Shown piece after piece: positions 32,145-41,231 of a stretch of DNA of 64,000 nucleotides. The stretch comes from Planctomycetota bacterium (lineage in GTDB: Bacteria; Planctomycetota; E44-bin39). Positions within the stretch are counted from its first letter, which is position 1. Each line of letters opens with the position of its first letter. The translations under genes were made by a program, and so were the position numbers. The notes beneath the pieces are model-generated. The model was not told where the DNA came from. It ran no database searches and worked only from the letters and a program-made list of their open reading frames with translations. The DNA lies in NCBI GenBank assembly GCA_004376375.1, contig SOJX01000037.1, forward strand, positions 62,001 to 126,000. The letters run 5' to 3'.

Positions 32145-33062
32145 CTACTTGGGCGGCGTGCTTTTCTCAATTGGCTTTCCTATATATTTCTTCCACTTCT
32201 CAATCGCGGCCTTGCGTTTTTCCGGCGGGTCGGCGGCCTTGAAGCCGAGCGTCGTGCCGGTGAGGATTTTCAGAAGCTCGATAGCCTTCTCCCGGTCCTC
32301 GCCCGCCTTCGCGCCCAGCTTCGCGACGAGAAGGGGAAAGAACTCCCCGTAATTCCGGCCGAGGATTGAATCACGCGCCAGCTCGATAACGGCATGCTCT
32401 TCGCCGCGCAGGCTCAGAAGCACTTCCTCGAGCACCTCGTAGGTGCCGATATCGACGAGGCAGAGCCGCGCGACGAACCTGACCTGCATCGCCTGGTCGT
32501 CCAGCGCACGGAAAAGAGTATCCTCGAGCGCGCGTCCGCGGAAAACGTAAAGGGTAAAAAGCGCGCGCCTGCGCTGGTCGTCGTTGCCCGTTCTGTACAC
32601 CGCCTCGACTTCCTGCGCGAAGCTCTCGCGCTCATCCTCGAGCACGAGCGAAAGAAAATACTTCTTCCCCAGCCCGAGCTCGTATTTCGGCAGGCCGCGG
32701 CTGAGGTCGGACTCGACGTTTTTCGCAACCGTCCGGCTCGGCGTCGTCGACCAGATGCGGTAAAACACCTTGATGTGCTCGTAGGCCGGGTACTCCCGCA
32801 TCTCGTCTATCGCGGCGAGGACCGTGCTCTCATCTTTCGATTCGAGCCGCGAAAGCAGGATGCGCCACTTGACGGGGTGCCAGACAAGCGCGAGGATGGG
32901 CAGCACGCCCAGCAGGATCAGGGTTATTATGCACCCGACGCCGGGCGGGACGATAAACCGCTTCGGCGCTTTCGGTATTGAATCTATCTCACTTTTCAGC
33001 AGAGCCACAGGCTTACCCGCAGTAGCTATTTGAAACCCATAAAAAAACGACAGATATATCAT
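32145..33062 (-). CDS. Membrane-anchored HEAT-like protein
   Basis: A 305-residue protein. A hydrophobic helix at about 40-62 (VGCIITLILLGVLPILALVW) is followed by HPVKWRILLSRLESKDESTV, weakly like the anchor module of the 2740/33685/54516 family, then HEAT-like alpha pairs (ALEDTLFRALDDQAMQVRFV; VLEEVLLSLRGEEHAVIELA). A scaffold protein of unknown partner. The start is uncertain: no clear ribosome site lies before the ATG at 33062, which abuts a repeat element, and the first 35 residues are unlike the paralogues. Confidence 0.7.
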   Translation of the reverse strand: MIYLSFFYGFQIATAGKPVALLKSEIDSIPKAPKRFIVPPGVGCIITLILLGVLPILALVWHPVKWRILLSRLESKDESTVLAAIDEMREYPAYEHIKVFYRIWSTTPSRTVAKNVESDLSRGLPKYELGLGKKYFLSLVLEDERESFAQEVEAVYRTGNDDQRRRALFTLYVFRGRALEDTLFRALDDQAMQVRFVARLCLVDIGTYEVLEEVLLSLRGEEHAVIELARDSILGRNYGEFFPLLVAKLGAKAGEDREKAIELLKILTGTTLGFKAADPPEKRKAAIEKWKKYIGKPIEKSTPPK

Positions 33063-33243
33063 TGGGCGCGGCAGCGAAACCGCTGACCCGGCAATCTCGA
33101 TAAGCTCTCAGCTTTCAGCAGTCAGCAATCAGCTAATTATCTTTATTATTAATAAATATTGCTGATAGCTGATAGCTGAGTGCTGATAGCTTTAAATTAC
33201 CACTCCTCGCGATGACAAGTCGTTTTATTTTGTTACAGGCTCC
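33063..33243. mobile_element. Palindromic non-coding element, copy 3
   Basis: The core (33101-33190) is an inverted CAGCNNN array around TCTTTATTATTAATAAATAT, nearly identical to copy 1 over its left arm. The right end carries CTCGCGATGAC and TTGTTACAGG. That right end reaches into the ASCH-domain gene and supplies its stop codon (CTGTAACA read on the minus strand). Confidence 0.8.
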
Positions 33244-33562
33244 TATTCTTTTTTTCGTCGCCGAGGAAGACGAACCGGATGCGGTAACAGCGTTTCCCGC
33301 CCAGGGATTTTACGTTGTATATTTTTCTGACTTCATCAAGCAGATCTTCGAGGGAATCGAAGCCGTCCAGTTCCGCGTCGCGCTCGGTCAGGGCGGAGAT
33401 GCGCACCCTGTCTATCCGCGTGACGCGCACGACCCCGAGGTTGAAGACGCGGTACTCGCGGCCTTCCTTTATCCAGCACTCGTCCCACAGGCGGATGGTC
33501 TGCGTCTTCTTCCCGCTCCTTATCGCGTCGTGGAATTTCTTTTTGAAAAGGAGCGTCGCCAA
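33233..33562 (-). CDS. ASCH-domain protein
   Basis: A 109-residue protein with the ASCH/PUA-like signature FKKKFHDAIRSGKKTQTIRLW and a later beta strand GVVRVTRIDRVRIS. ASCH domains bind RNA or nucleotides. The start is TTG with GGGAGG nine bases upstream; the overlapping ATG upstream is in another frame. The terminal codons and the stop come from the adjacent palindromic element, so the native C-terminus may have been altered. Confidence 0.75.
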   Translation of the reverse strand: MATLLFKKKFHDAIRSGKKTQTIRLWDECWIKEGREYRVFNLGVVRVTRIDRVRISALTERDAELDGFDSLEDLLDEVRKIYNVKSLGGKRCYRIRFVFLGDEKKNRSL

Positions 33563-33649
33563 CTTCGTAAACCTCCCGCATCGCAGTATAGCATTACGGG
33601 TTTAAACAGACAATGAAAAATGTCTCATATTCCAAATAACCGCTTTCGC

Positions 33650-33677
33650 TTGCAGTCGGGCGGTTTGCGCGTAGAAT
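33650..33677 (+). promoter_or_regulatory. Leaderless promoter of the TPR gene
   Basis: TTGCAG, a 16-bp spacer, TAGAAT, then seven bases and the ATG at 33685. No Shine-Dalgarno sequence. Confidence 0.65.
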
Positions 33678-33684
33678 ATATTCC

Positions 33685-35001
33685 ATGAGACTCGGCCTCC
33701 CTGCAAAACTCGGAATGGCCGTCGTTATCGCGTTCGGCCTTCTGCTCTGCGCGCTGCTGTTGTACAAACCGCTCCAGGTCAGGTATCACATCACGAAATT
33801 CAATTCGCCTGACATCAAGGTGCGCGTGAAGGGCGTGGACGCGCTCCTTCAGCTCGGCGCAAAGGGAAGGGAAGCGCTCGGCCGCATACTGCCGGGCGGG
33901 AGCGAAGCCGCGGAATTACTGATAAAAGCATGGAATAATCCCGACCCCGCGCTCGATACCGAAGCCGATATCAACAGTCGCGACCTCGCCTCAAAACCTG
34001 TCAGTGAATCCGCGCTCCTGCAGGCCGCGAGGAACGAGTTCGCCGAAACAGTAAGGCTCATTCTGGCAAAACACGGGCACCTGACGTGGGACCGCTCAAG
34101 AGACTTTAATCAGCGCGGGATTGAATATCGCAAGAGAGGCGACAACCAGACCGCGTGGGCCTATTACAACCTCGCGATGATAATGGACCCTAAATTCCAC
34201 TGGCCGTTTAACGGCCTGGGAAATGTAAAAACCGACCTGGAAGACTATGAAGGCGCCCTTCAGGATTACAGTAAGGCAATCCGCCTGAATCCGCAGTACT
34301 CAATCGCATATGCAAACCGCGGAAAACTGAAAAGACTGATGGGCAACCTTAAGGAAGCGCTCGAAGACTGCAACAAGGCAGTCGAGCTGGACAACAGCTC
34401 CGACTGGGCGCGCAGGAAGAGAATAGAAGTCTACGCCGACATGCTGGATATTGAAGGCGCGCTGCCCGACTTCGATAAAAGGGCAAAGGACAGCCCCAAC
34501 AGCTATCTTCGCCGCCTTGAGCTGGCTTACGCTCTCTACGATTCCACCAGATTCAAAGAGGCCGCAGCAGAGTTCAAAAAAGGCATTGGACTTCTTGGAA
34601 GGCACAATAACCAGTCGCTGTATGTGTTCTTCCGGCTCTGCTTTATAAACATCCGGCTTGGAAACGCTTCGACTGTACGGGAAGAGGCAAAGGAATACCT
34701 CGAGGATTTCAAGAGCGCAGGGCCGTGGGCCAGGACCATAACGCGCTTTTTCGCCGGCGAGATTTCGGAAGCAGACCTGCTCGAGGCCGCGACTCGCCTA
34801 AAGGAACTTTCAACCCCCGAGCAGTTGTGCGAGGCCTACTACTACGTCGCCGAGACGCGCCTTGCGGCCGGGGACCTGGAAGCTGCAAAAAAGATGTTTG
34901 AAAAATGCATTGCCACGAAAGAATCGAGATATACAGAATACAAAAGCGCACGGTACGCGCTCAAACGCCTCGCCGCCCGTGCGAAGAAAAGTGATAAGTG
35001 A
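33685..35001 (+). CDS. Membrane-anchored TPR protein
   Basis: A 438-residue protein. The N-terminal anchor module (LPAKLGMAVVIAFGLLLCAL, then KPLQVRYHI, SPDIKVRVKGVDALLQLGAKG) aligns over about 85 residues with the ankyrin protein at 54516. About six TPR motifs follow from residue 140 (AWAYYNLAMIMDPKFHWPF; GALQDYSKAIRLNPQYSIAY). The closing region (EQLCEAYYYVAETRLAAGDL) is very like that of the next gene, so the two C-termini are paralogous. A protein-binding scaffold at the membrane. Its last codons (SDK) and stop are written by GATAAGT/GATAGGT heptamers. Confidence 0.87.
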   Translation: MRLGLPAKLGMAVVIAFGLLLCALLLYKPLQVRYHITKFNSPDIKVRVKGVDALLQLGAKGREALGRILPGGSEAAELLIKAWNNPDPALDTEADINSRDLASKPVSESALLQAARNEFAETVRLILAKHGHLTWDRSRDFNQRGIEYRKRGDNQTAWAYYNLAMIMDPKFHWPFNGLGNVKTDLEDYEGALQDYSKAIRLNPQYSIAYANRGKLKRLMGNLKEALEDCNKAVELDNSSDWARRKRIEVYADMLDIEGALPDFDKRAKDSPNSYLRRLELAYALYDSTRFKEAAAEFKKGIGLLGRHNNQSLYVFFRLCFINIRLGNASTVREEAKEYLEDFKSAGPWARTITRFFAGEISEADLLEAATRLKELSTPEQLCEAYYYVAETRLAAGDLEAAKKMFEKCIATKESRYTEYKSARYALKRLAARAKKSDK

Positions 35002-35070
35002 TAGGTGATAGGTGGTATGTTAGCCGCCGCGCTCGTGCGGCTGAAAACTCAGGACTCAGGTCTCATGCCT
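34990..35070. repeat. Heptamer arrays after the TPR gene
   Basis: 34990-35016: GTGATAA, GTGATAG, GTGATAG, GTGGTAT, overlapping the stop codon. 35045-35066: ACTCAGG, ACTCAGG, TCTCAT. Between them is a small hairpin (GCCGCGCTCGTGCGGC). Confidence 0.65.
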
Positions 35071-35126
35071 TTTTCACCAAGAACCTTTACGTACAAATTA
35101 CTTAATGATAGAATAGAAAACCTGTA

Positions 35127-35154
35127 TTTACAGAGTATACGTAATCCGGAAAAT
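35127..35154 (+). promoter_or_regulatory. Possible leaderless promoter
   Basis: TTTACA, a 16-bp spacer and GAAAAT, then seven bases to the ATG at 35162. The spacing matches 33650-33677, but the -10 box is weak. Confidence 0.35.
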
Positions 35155-35161
35155 CCGTCAC

Positions 35162-37090
35162 ATGCCGGAGCCTGAAAAAAAATCCATCTTCAAATCGTGC
35201 GGGTTCCGCATTTGCGCCGGAATTGCATTCCTCGCGATTGTCGGCGGTTATATTCTGTACCTCTCGTATGATCCCGAATTCTTTCTGCAGATGGCGGAAA
35301 GAGACCTCAATAAAGGCGATTATTTCGGCGCCTTGTATTACTGCGACAAGGCAATCAAACTCGACCCGGAAAACGCCGGCGTCTACAGCTACCGCGCTTA
35401 CGTCTACGAACAGGCGGGTAATTACGCCCGCGCGGTTGAAGACTACACAAAAACCATCGAACTGGAACCGGGTAACGCCGAGCATTATATCAACCGCGGA
35501 TCAACCAGGCATCGTGCCGGTGATCTGGAAGGGGCCGTGCGCGACGCCACCAAGGCAATCGAGCTCGACCCGTCGGACGACCTCGCCTACGCGAACCGCG
35601 GGCTGGCCGAAATCAATTTAAAGAATTACGCATCCGCGGCGGCGGATTTAACGAAAGCGCTCGAAATCAACCCCAGGAACATTGACGCACTCCTGGGACG
35701 CGGAAGAGCCAGACAATACGACGGCGACCTGCGCGGCGCGAGAAAGGATTTCTCAAAAGCCATAGAAGTCGACCCCGGATGCGCGGATGCCTACTTCTAC
35801 AGGGGGTACGCAAGAGACAAGGCCGGAGATGTAAACAGGGCGATTGAAGACTACACGAAAACGGTTGAACTGGACCCGGAAATGCACACCGCATATTACA
35901 ACCGCGGGCTCCTGAAAAACAAAAAGGAAAATTATGAAGCCGCGATAAAGGATTTTTCAGCCGTAATCAGAATAGATCCCGATCATGTGGACGCCTACTA
36001 CATGAGAGCATTCGCCCACTGGAACAACAAATCCCCCCGCGCCGCCATCCTGGACTTCACAAGAACCGTGCACCGGATGGAAGAAAAAAGGCGGAAATCT
36101 CCCGGGGGATTAATTTTCCGCTGGGACGGGATAGGCTTCAGAAAACGCCTCGAAGAACCCGACGAACAGCCGGTTTCTCCCGAAGATCTGGCCGACGCGT
36201 ACTACCAGAGAGGCCTTGTCCACCACGAAGAAAAGGAGCTGGATAAGGCGGAAAAAGATTATACAAGCGCGATTAAACACGACCCCAAAAATGCGGACGC
36301 GCATTTTTCCAGGGGATACCTGAATTACGAAAACCAAAACTACGAACAGGCGCTCAAGGATTACGCCGCAGCGATCCTGCACGATCCGAAAATGACCCTC
36401 GCCTACACGAACCGCGGACACATCTTCCTGGACCAGAACAAGCTCAAGGCCGCGGAAAACAATTTCAGAAAAGCCCTCCGAATCGACTCGAAAACCACCC
36501 ACGCTTTATTCGGACTCGGCGAGCTGCGGGAACGGGAAGGCAGATTCGACCTGGCAATAAAAGAGTACGACAAAATCATCATAATCGACCCCGAAAACGA
36601 CAGCGCGTTCAGCGACCGCGGCCAGGCGTATTTCAAAAGCGGCGACTGGGAAAACGCGCTGAAGGATTTCGAAAAAGCAATCGAAAAAGCAGGCCGGGAA
36701 GACGAATCTTCCGTCTATAATTTCCTGAGGATATGCATAATAAAATCCCGCTCCGGCAAAAAGACCGGATGGCGGAAAGAGGCGGAAAAGTATGCGAACC
36801 TTGACAGCGTCGAAAAATGGCCGAAGCTGCTCCTGAAATTCTTCGCGGGAAAAATATCGGAAACGGAGCTTCTGCAGCTCGCCACCGATAAAGACCCCCA
36901 GTTAGACAAGGAACAGAAATGCGAAGCGTATTACTACGCCGCCGAGATACGCATGGCAGCAGGCGATAAAAAGGGCGCAAAAGAACTGTTCGAGAAATGC
37001 ATCGTCACCGAAGTGAAAAGCTTCATCGAGTACAACGGCGCAGAATACGAACTCAAGTGGCTCGAGAAACTGGAAAACATAATAAAATAA
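35162..37090 (+). CDS. Large membrane-anchored TPR protein
   Basis: A 642-residue protein. Cytoplasmic start, one membrane helix (about 13-33: FRICAGIAFLAIVGGYILYL), then at least twelve TPR motifs in two blocks (about 45-300 and 335-520; for example ALYYCDKAIKLDPENAGVY, AEKDYTSAIKHDPKNADAH). The C-terminal 110 residues match the end of the preceding TPR gene (EAYYYAAEIRMAAGDKKGAK). TPR arrays assemble protein complexes. No Shine-Dalgarno sequence. miaB starts two bases after its stop. Confidence 0.87.
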   Translation: MPEPEKKSIFKSCGFRICAGIAFLAIVGGYILYLSYDPEFFLQMAERDLNKGDYFGALYYCDKAIKLDPENAGVYSYRAYVYEQAGNYARAVEDYTKTIELEPGNAEHYINRGSTRHRAGDLEGAVRDATKAIELDPSDDLAYANRGLAEINLKNYASAAADLTKALEINPRNIDALLGRGRARQYDGDLRGARKDFSKAIEVDPGCADAYFYRGYARDKAGDVNRAIEDYTKTVELDPEMHTAYYNRGLLKNKKENYEAAIKDFSAVIRIDPDHVDAYYMRAFAHWNNKSPRAAILDFTRTVHRMEEKRRKSPGGLIFRWDGIGFRKRLEEPDEQPVSPEDLADAYYQRGLVHHEEKELDKAEKDYTSAIKHDPKNADAHFSRGYLNYENQNYEQALKDYAAAILHDPKMTLAYTNRGHIFLDQNKLKAAENNFRKALRIDSKTTHALFGLGELREREGRFDLAIKEYDKIIIIDPENDSAFSDRGQAYFKSGDWENALKDFEKAIEKAGREDESSVYNFLRICIIKSRSGKKTGWRKEAEKYANLDSVEKWPKLLLKFFAGKISETELLQLATDKDPQLDKEQKCEAYYYAAEIRMAAGDKKGAKELFEKCIVTEVKSFIEYNGAEYELKWLEKLENIIK

Positions 37091-37092
37091 TC

Positions 37093-38403
37093 ATGCGCGT
37101 ATACATCGAAACCTACGGCTGCCAGATGAACAAGCTCGACAGCGAGCTTGTACTCGGCGACTTCGCCGCCGCGGGGTTCGATATCGCCGGGACCGACGAA
37201 GACGCGGACGTCATACTCGTGAACACCTGCTCCGTCCGCGCGCACGCCGAGAACAGGGCCTACTCCCGCCTCGGCCGCCTCAAGCACAGGAAGAAGCGAA
37301 GCCCCTCCCTCGTCATCGGCGTCATCGGCTGCATGGCTGAAAAAGACGGCGAAGAAATTTTCAGAAGATTGCCGCACGTCGACCTCGTCGCAGGCACGCG
37401 CCACCTGGACGAACTCGCAGGACTCGTACGCGAAATCGCGGACGGGAAAGAGCGCGTCCTCGCCGTCGGTGAAAAACCGCTGCGCTTCGCGAAACGAAAC
37501 ATTATCCCCGGCAGGCCGAACTACAAGGCCTTCGTCTCGATCATGCGTGGCTGCGACAACTACTGCGCCTACTGCGTCGTCCCGTACGTGCGCGGCCGGG
37601 AAATCTCGCGACCGCCCGCGGAAATCGTCGAGGAGTGCCGCCGCCTCGCCGATGCGGGTACTGTCGAGATTACGCTGCTCGGCCAGAACGTGAACTCATA
37701 CGGAAAAGGGCTGGAGGAAAAAATCACCTTTCCCGAGCTCCTTTATAAGGTTGACGCCACCCCCGGCCTGAAACGCCTTCGCTTCGTAACCAGCCATCCC
37801 AAAGACTGCTCGGACGAGTTGCTCCACGCGATGCGCGACCTCCCGACCGTATGCGAGCACCTCCACCTCCCCGCCCAGTCCGGCTCGACGAAGATTCTCG
37901 AGGCGATGAACCGCGGCTACGCGGCCGAGGATTACCGGGAGCGGATTGCGAAGGCGCGCGGGACTGTGCCCGGCATCAGGCTTATGAGCGATTTCATTAT
38001 CGGCTTCCCCGGCGAGACCGAGGAAGACGCCGCGGCCACCGAGTCGCTCGTGCGCGACGCGGAATACCAGAACTGTTTCATATTCAGCTACTCGCCGCGC
38101 CCGGGAACAAAGGCCGCGAAAATGCCCGACGACGTCCCGCCCGAAGTCAAGTCCGAGCGCCACCAGCGCCTGCTCGCACTCCAGAAGGAAATCTCGACGG
38201 AGACCCACGCCGCGATTCACGGGGAAACGGTCGAGGTCCTGGTCGAAGGGCGCTCGAAGCGCGACGAAAGGCGGCTTTCCGGCAGGACGCGGGGAAACGA
38301 GATAGTCGTCTTTGAGTCGGAAAAGGATTTGACCGGCCGCACGGTTAAGGTTAAGATTGTAGATTCCACGGCATTGACGCTCGTGGGAATGCTTGAGCCT
38401 TGA
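37093..38403 (+). CDS. miaB: tRNA-2-methylthio-N6-dimethylallyladenosine synthase MiaB
   Basis: A 436-residue radical-SAM methylthiotransferase modifying A37 of tRNAs. The N-terminal UPF0004 domain holds the second cluster Cys residues (ETYGCQMN, VNTCSVRAHAENRA, VIGCMAE); the radical-SAM CxxxCxxC is in RGCDNYCAYCVVPYVRG (about 152); the C-terminal TRAM domain is RKAL-like (RLSGRTRGNEIVVFE). The ATG at 37093 gives the family-typical start MRVYIETYGCQMNKLDSE. Its stop is followed five bases later by a long CCGAATAA array leading to ribD. Confidence 0.95.
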   Translation: MRVYIETYGCQMNKLDSELVLGDFAAAGFDIAGTDEDADVILVNTCSVRAHAENRAYSRLGRLKHRKKRSPSLVIGVIGCMAEKDGEEIFRRLPHVDLVAGTRHLDELAGLVREIADGKERVLAVGEKPLRFAKRNIIPGRPNYKAFVSIMRGCDNYCAYCVVPYVRGREISRPPAEIVEECRRLADAGTVEITLLGQNVNSYGKGLEEKITFPELLYKVDATPGLKRLRFVTSHPKDCSDELLHAMRDLPTVCEHLHLPAQSGSTKILEAMNRGYAAEDYRERIAKARGTVPGIRLMSDFIIGFPGETEEDAAATESLVRDAEYQNCFIFSYSPRPGTKAAKMPDDVPPEVKSERHQRLLALQKEISTETHAAIHGETVEVLVEGRSKRDERRLSGRTRGNEIVVFESEKDLTGRTVKVKIVDSTALTLVGMLEP

Positions 38404-38408
38404 AAAAA

Positions 38409-38560
38409 CCGAATAACCGAATAACCGAATAACCGAATAACCGAATAACCGAATAACCGAAGAACCGAATAACCGAAGAACCGAAGAACCGAATAACCGA
38501 AGAACCGAATAACCGAATAACCGAAGAACCGAACAACTGAATAACTGAATAACCGAATAA
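38409..38560 (+). repeat. Direct octamer array (CCGAATAA x19) between miaB and ribD
   Basis: Nineteen units in unbroken 8-bp phase, with variants only at positions 2 (C/T) and 6 (T/G/C): CCGAATAA, CCGAAGAA, CCGAACAA, CTGAATAA. The final A of the last unit is the first base of the ribD ATG. The array occupies the entire intergenic gap apart from five bases after the miaB stop. Same unit as 10080 and 6602. Confidence 0.95.
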
Positions 38561-39666
38561 TGGCGACCCGGGTAAAAGACCAGATAACCTCCCAGTTCAT
38601 GGTAAGGGCGCTCGAGCTTGCCATCCGCGGCCGCGGCCGCGTTGAGCCCAACCCGATGGTCGGATGCGTCATCGAGCGCGACGGCAGAATCATCGCCGAA
38701 GGATACCACGAGAAGTACGGCGGTCCGCACGCCGAAGAAGTCGCCCTCTCGCGCTGCCAGGACCCCGGGGGTGCGCGGATGTTCATCACGCTCGAGCCGT
38801 GCAGCCATACCGGCAAGCGCCCGCCCTGCACCAAGGCCGTCATCGATGCCGGCATCACCGAAGTCCACATCGCCACGCTCGACCCGTTCCTCATGGTTTC
38901 CGGCCGCGGCGTCAAGGAGCTCGAGCAGGCGGGCATCCAGTGCCTCGTCGGCGTCAACGCCGAGGACGCCAAGCGCCTGAACGCGCCGTATTTCAAGCGC
39001 GTCATACGCGGAATGCCCTACGTGACGCTGAAGTGGGCGATGACGCTTGACGGGAAAATCGCGACCCGCACCGGCGAATCGAAATGGATTTCGGGCGAAA
39101 AGGCGCGTGAGCGCGTCCATGTAATGCGCAACCGGGTGGACGCCGTGGTGGTCGGCATCGGGACCGTTCTGGCCGACGACCCGCTTCTGACCTGCCGCGT
39201 CGAAGGCGGGCGCAACCCCCGCAGGTGCATCATAGACCCGCTCGCACAGTTGTCACTCGACTCGCATATTGTAAAAACGGCAAAGGAGGTCCCGACCTTT
39301 CTGGTCGTCGGCAAGACCGCCGCGGCTGCAAGGCTGGATAAGCTGCAGGAAACGGGCATCACCCTGCTGAAGATGCAGCTCAAAGACGGCCACGTCGACC
39401 TCGAGGGCCTGCTCAGATACCTGGCGCAGAAGGAGTTCACCAACGTGCTCGTGGAAGGCGGCGGCAATATCGCCGCTTCAATGCTCACGGAGAAGCTGGT
39501 GGACAAGGTCGTGGTCTTTATCGCCCCGAAGGTCGTCGGCGGGCGCGACGCGATAACCCCGGTCGAGGGCGAGGGCATCGAAAAGATCGCCGACGCGCTC
39601 GAGATCGATGACCTCAAGATAGGCATCGTCGGGCAAGACATCATGATCGAAGGTTTTCCGCGGTAA
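38560..39666 (+). CDS. ribD: Bifunctional riboflavin biosynthesis protein RibD
   Basis: A 368-residue fusion of pyrimidine deaminase (GPHAEEVAL, zinc PCSHTGKRPPC) and reductase (KWAMTLDGKIATRTGESKWI, VVVGIGTVLADDP, LVEGGGNIAASML). It catalyses two early steps from the GTP-derived pyrimidine to the ribitylamino intermediate. No other rib gene is nearby and I see no FMN riboswitch. The ATG at 38560 overlaps the last unit of the octamer array and has no Shine-Dalgarno sequence; an internal ATG 13 codons later also lacks one. Confidence 0.95.
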   Translation: MATRVKDQITSQFMVRALELAIRGRGRVEPNPMVGCVIERDGRIIAEGYHEKYGGPHAEEVALSRCQDPGGARMFITLEPCSHTGKRPPCTKAVIDAGITEVHIATLDPFLMVSGRGVKELEQAGIQCLVGVNAEDAKRLNAPYFKRVIRGMPYVTLKWAMTLDGKIATRTGESKWISGEKARERVHVMRNRVDAVVVGIGTVLADDPLLTCRVEGGRNPRRCIIDPLAQLSLDSHIVKTAKEVPTFLVVGKTAAAARLDKLQETGITLLKMQLKDGHVDLEGLLRYLAQKEFTNVLVEGGGNIAASMLTEKLVDKVVVFIAPKVVGGRDAITPVEGEGIEKIADALEIDDLKIGIVGQDIMIEGFPR

Positions 39667-39679
39667 ATCGGGAGCCGGT

Positions 39680-41230
39680 ATGAAAAACGACACGAACGAG
39701 CCGCTGGAAAAAAACCCGATGCTGCGGGCCATCGGGAAACCGCCTTCGGACTGGCGGCGAAAAGACCTTATCGCATACGTGCGCGAATCCGGCATCGAGC
39801 GCATCAATTTCCGCTACGCCTCCATTGACGGCCGGCTCAAGGAGTTGAAGATTCCGGTCGCAAGCCGCCGGCAGCTTGACCGCGTCCTCGCTTCCGGCGA
39901 GAGGCTCGACGGCTCCAACCCCTTCCGCGGCGTCGTCGACCCCGGCGAGAGCGACCTGTATCTCGTGCCGGTCTACCGCAAGGCGTTTCAGAACCCGTTC
40001 GACCCGAAAGCGCTCGACATCATCTGCCAGCTCTTCACCGCGGACGGGGAGCTGTTTTACGACGCGCCCTCATGCATCGTCCAACGCGCGCAGGAAGCGC
40101 TCAGGAAAAAGACCGGCATCGAGCTCCACGCGCTCGGCGAGCTCGAGTATTATATCATCCACGACATGCGCAACGCGTTTTTCCGCGGCCGCGCGCAGGG
40201 CGGCTACCACGAGACCTATCCCTTCATCGCGGGCGCGCGGATAAACAGCGAAATCCTCGCGGTTCTCGCCAGGATTTTCGGCAACATCAAGTACGGGCAC
40301 TCGGAGGTCGGATATATCAGCAACCTCGTTTCCGACATCGACGAGCTGAAAGGAAAAGACCTCGAGCAGCACGAGATCGAGTTCCTGCCCGCGCCCATCG
40401 AGGACATGGCCGACCAGCTCCTCGTCGCCAAGTGGGTGATAAGGAACATCGCGGCGAAACACGGCGTCGGCGCCACCTTCGCGCCGAAGCTCGACGAAGG
40501 CGACGCCGGAAGCGGGCTCCACTTTCACGTCTCCGCGATACGCGACGGGAAAAATATTATAATGAAGGACCGGGAGCTGACCGACATGGCGATCCGCATT
40601 ACGGGCGGCATGCTCAAGCTCGCACCGTCGCTTACCGCGTTCGGCAACACCGTCTCGAGCGCGTACCTCCGGCTCGTGCCGCACCAGGAGGCGCCCACCA
40701 GAATCGCCTGGGGGAGCCGCAACCGCTCCGTGCTCGTGCGCGTGCCGCTCTCGTGGGAGGACGAAGAGCTGCAGAACCTTGCGAGCAAGGTCAATCCGGG
40801 CGAGACGGACAGGGCGGAAGCTTCCGACGACCGCGCGACCGTCGAGTTCCGCGCGCCCGACGGCTCGGCCGATATCCATCTCCTGCTTGCCGGCCTCGGC
40901 GTCGCGGCCCGTTACGGCCTGACTTCGGACGGCTCGAAAAAATACGCCGAAGAGCGCCGCGTCGTCGGGAACATCTTCGACAACCCGGAATTCGCCGGTA
41001 AACTGGTATCGCTGCCCGATTCATGCTGGCAGAGCGCGCAGGAACTGGAAAACCAGCGGGCCGAGTACGAATCCGAAGGCGTATTCACAAAAAAGATAAT
41101 CGACTTCGTGATAAAGACCCTCCGGGACGAAAACGACCGCGACCTCAACAAGCGCCTCGCCCAGCTCTCGAACAAGGACCGCCTCTCCGAGGCCAGAAAA
41201 ATAATGCACCGCGTCATCCACAGGCATTAG
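39680..41230 (+). CDS. Glutamine synthetase family protein
   Basis: A 516-residue protein. The GS beta-grasp N-domain (INFRYASIDGRLKELKIPVA) is followed by the catalytic domain with ELEYYII, the ATP/Glu signature DAGSGLHFHVSAI, and RIAWGSRNRSVLVRVP, then VEFRAPDGSADIHL. These match class I-like glutamine synthetases and their gamma-glutamyl-ligase relatives; I cannot tell which substrate is used. The ribosome site GGGAG and 13-nt gap place it in an operon with ribD. The C-terminal 60 residues are helical and charged. Confidence 0.85.
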   Translation: MKNDTNEPLEKNPMLRAIGKPPSDWRRKDLIAYVRESGIERINFRYASIDGRLKELKIPVASRRQLDRVLASGERLDGSNPFRGVVDPGESDLYLVPVYRKAFQNPFDPKALDIICQLFTADGELFYDAPSCIVQRAQEALRKKTGIELHALGELEYYIIHDMRNAFFRGRAQGGYHETYPFIAGARINSEILAVLARIFGNIKYGHSEVGYISNLVSDIDELKGKDLEQHEIEFLPAPIEDMADQLLVAKWVIRNIAAKHGVGATFAPKLDEGDAGSGLHFHVSAIRDGKNIIMKDRELTDMAIRITGGMLKLAPSLTAFGNTVSSAYLRLVPHQEAPTRIAWGSRNRSVLVRVPLSWEDEELQNLASKVNPGETDRAEASDDRATVEFRAPDGSADIHLLLAGLGVAARYGLTSDGSKKYAEERRVVGNIFDNPEFAGKLVSLPDSCWQSAQELENQRAEYESEGVFTKKIIDFVIKTLRDENDRDLNKRLAQLSNKDRLSEARKIMHRVIHRH

Positions 41231-41231
41231 A

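Noticed and set aside
38403..38560. CRISPR-like direct repeats
   Set aside because: The unit is only 8 bp, contiguous, without spacers, and no cas genes are present in the window.
38403..38560. FMN riboswitch before ribD
   Set aside because: The gap is filled by octamer repeats, leaving no room for an RFN element and showing none of its conserved blocks.
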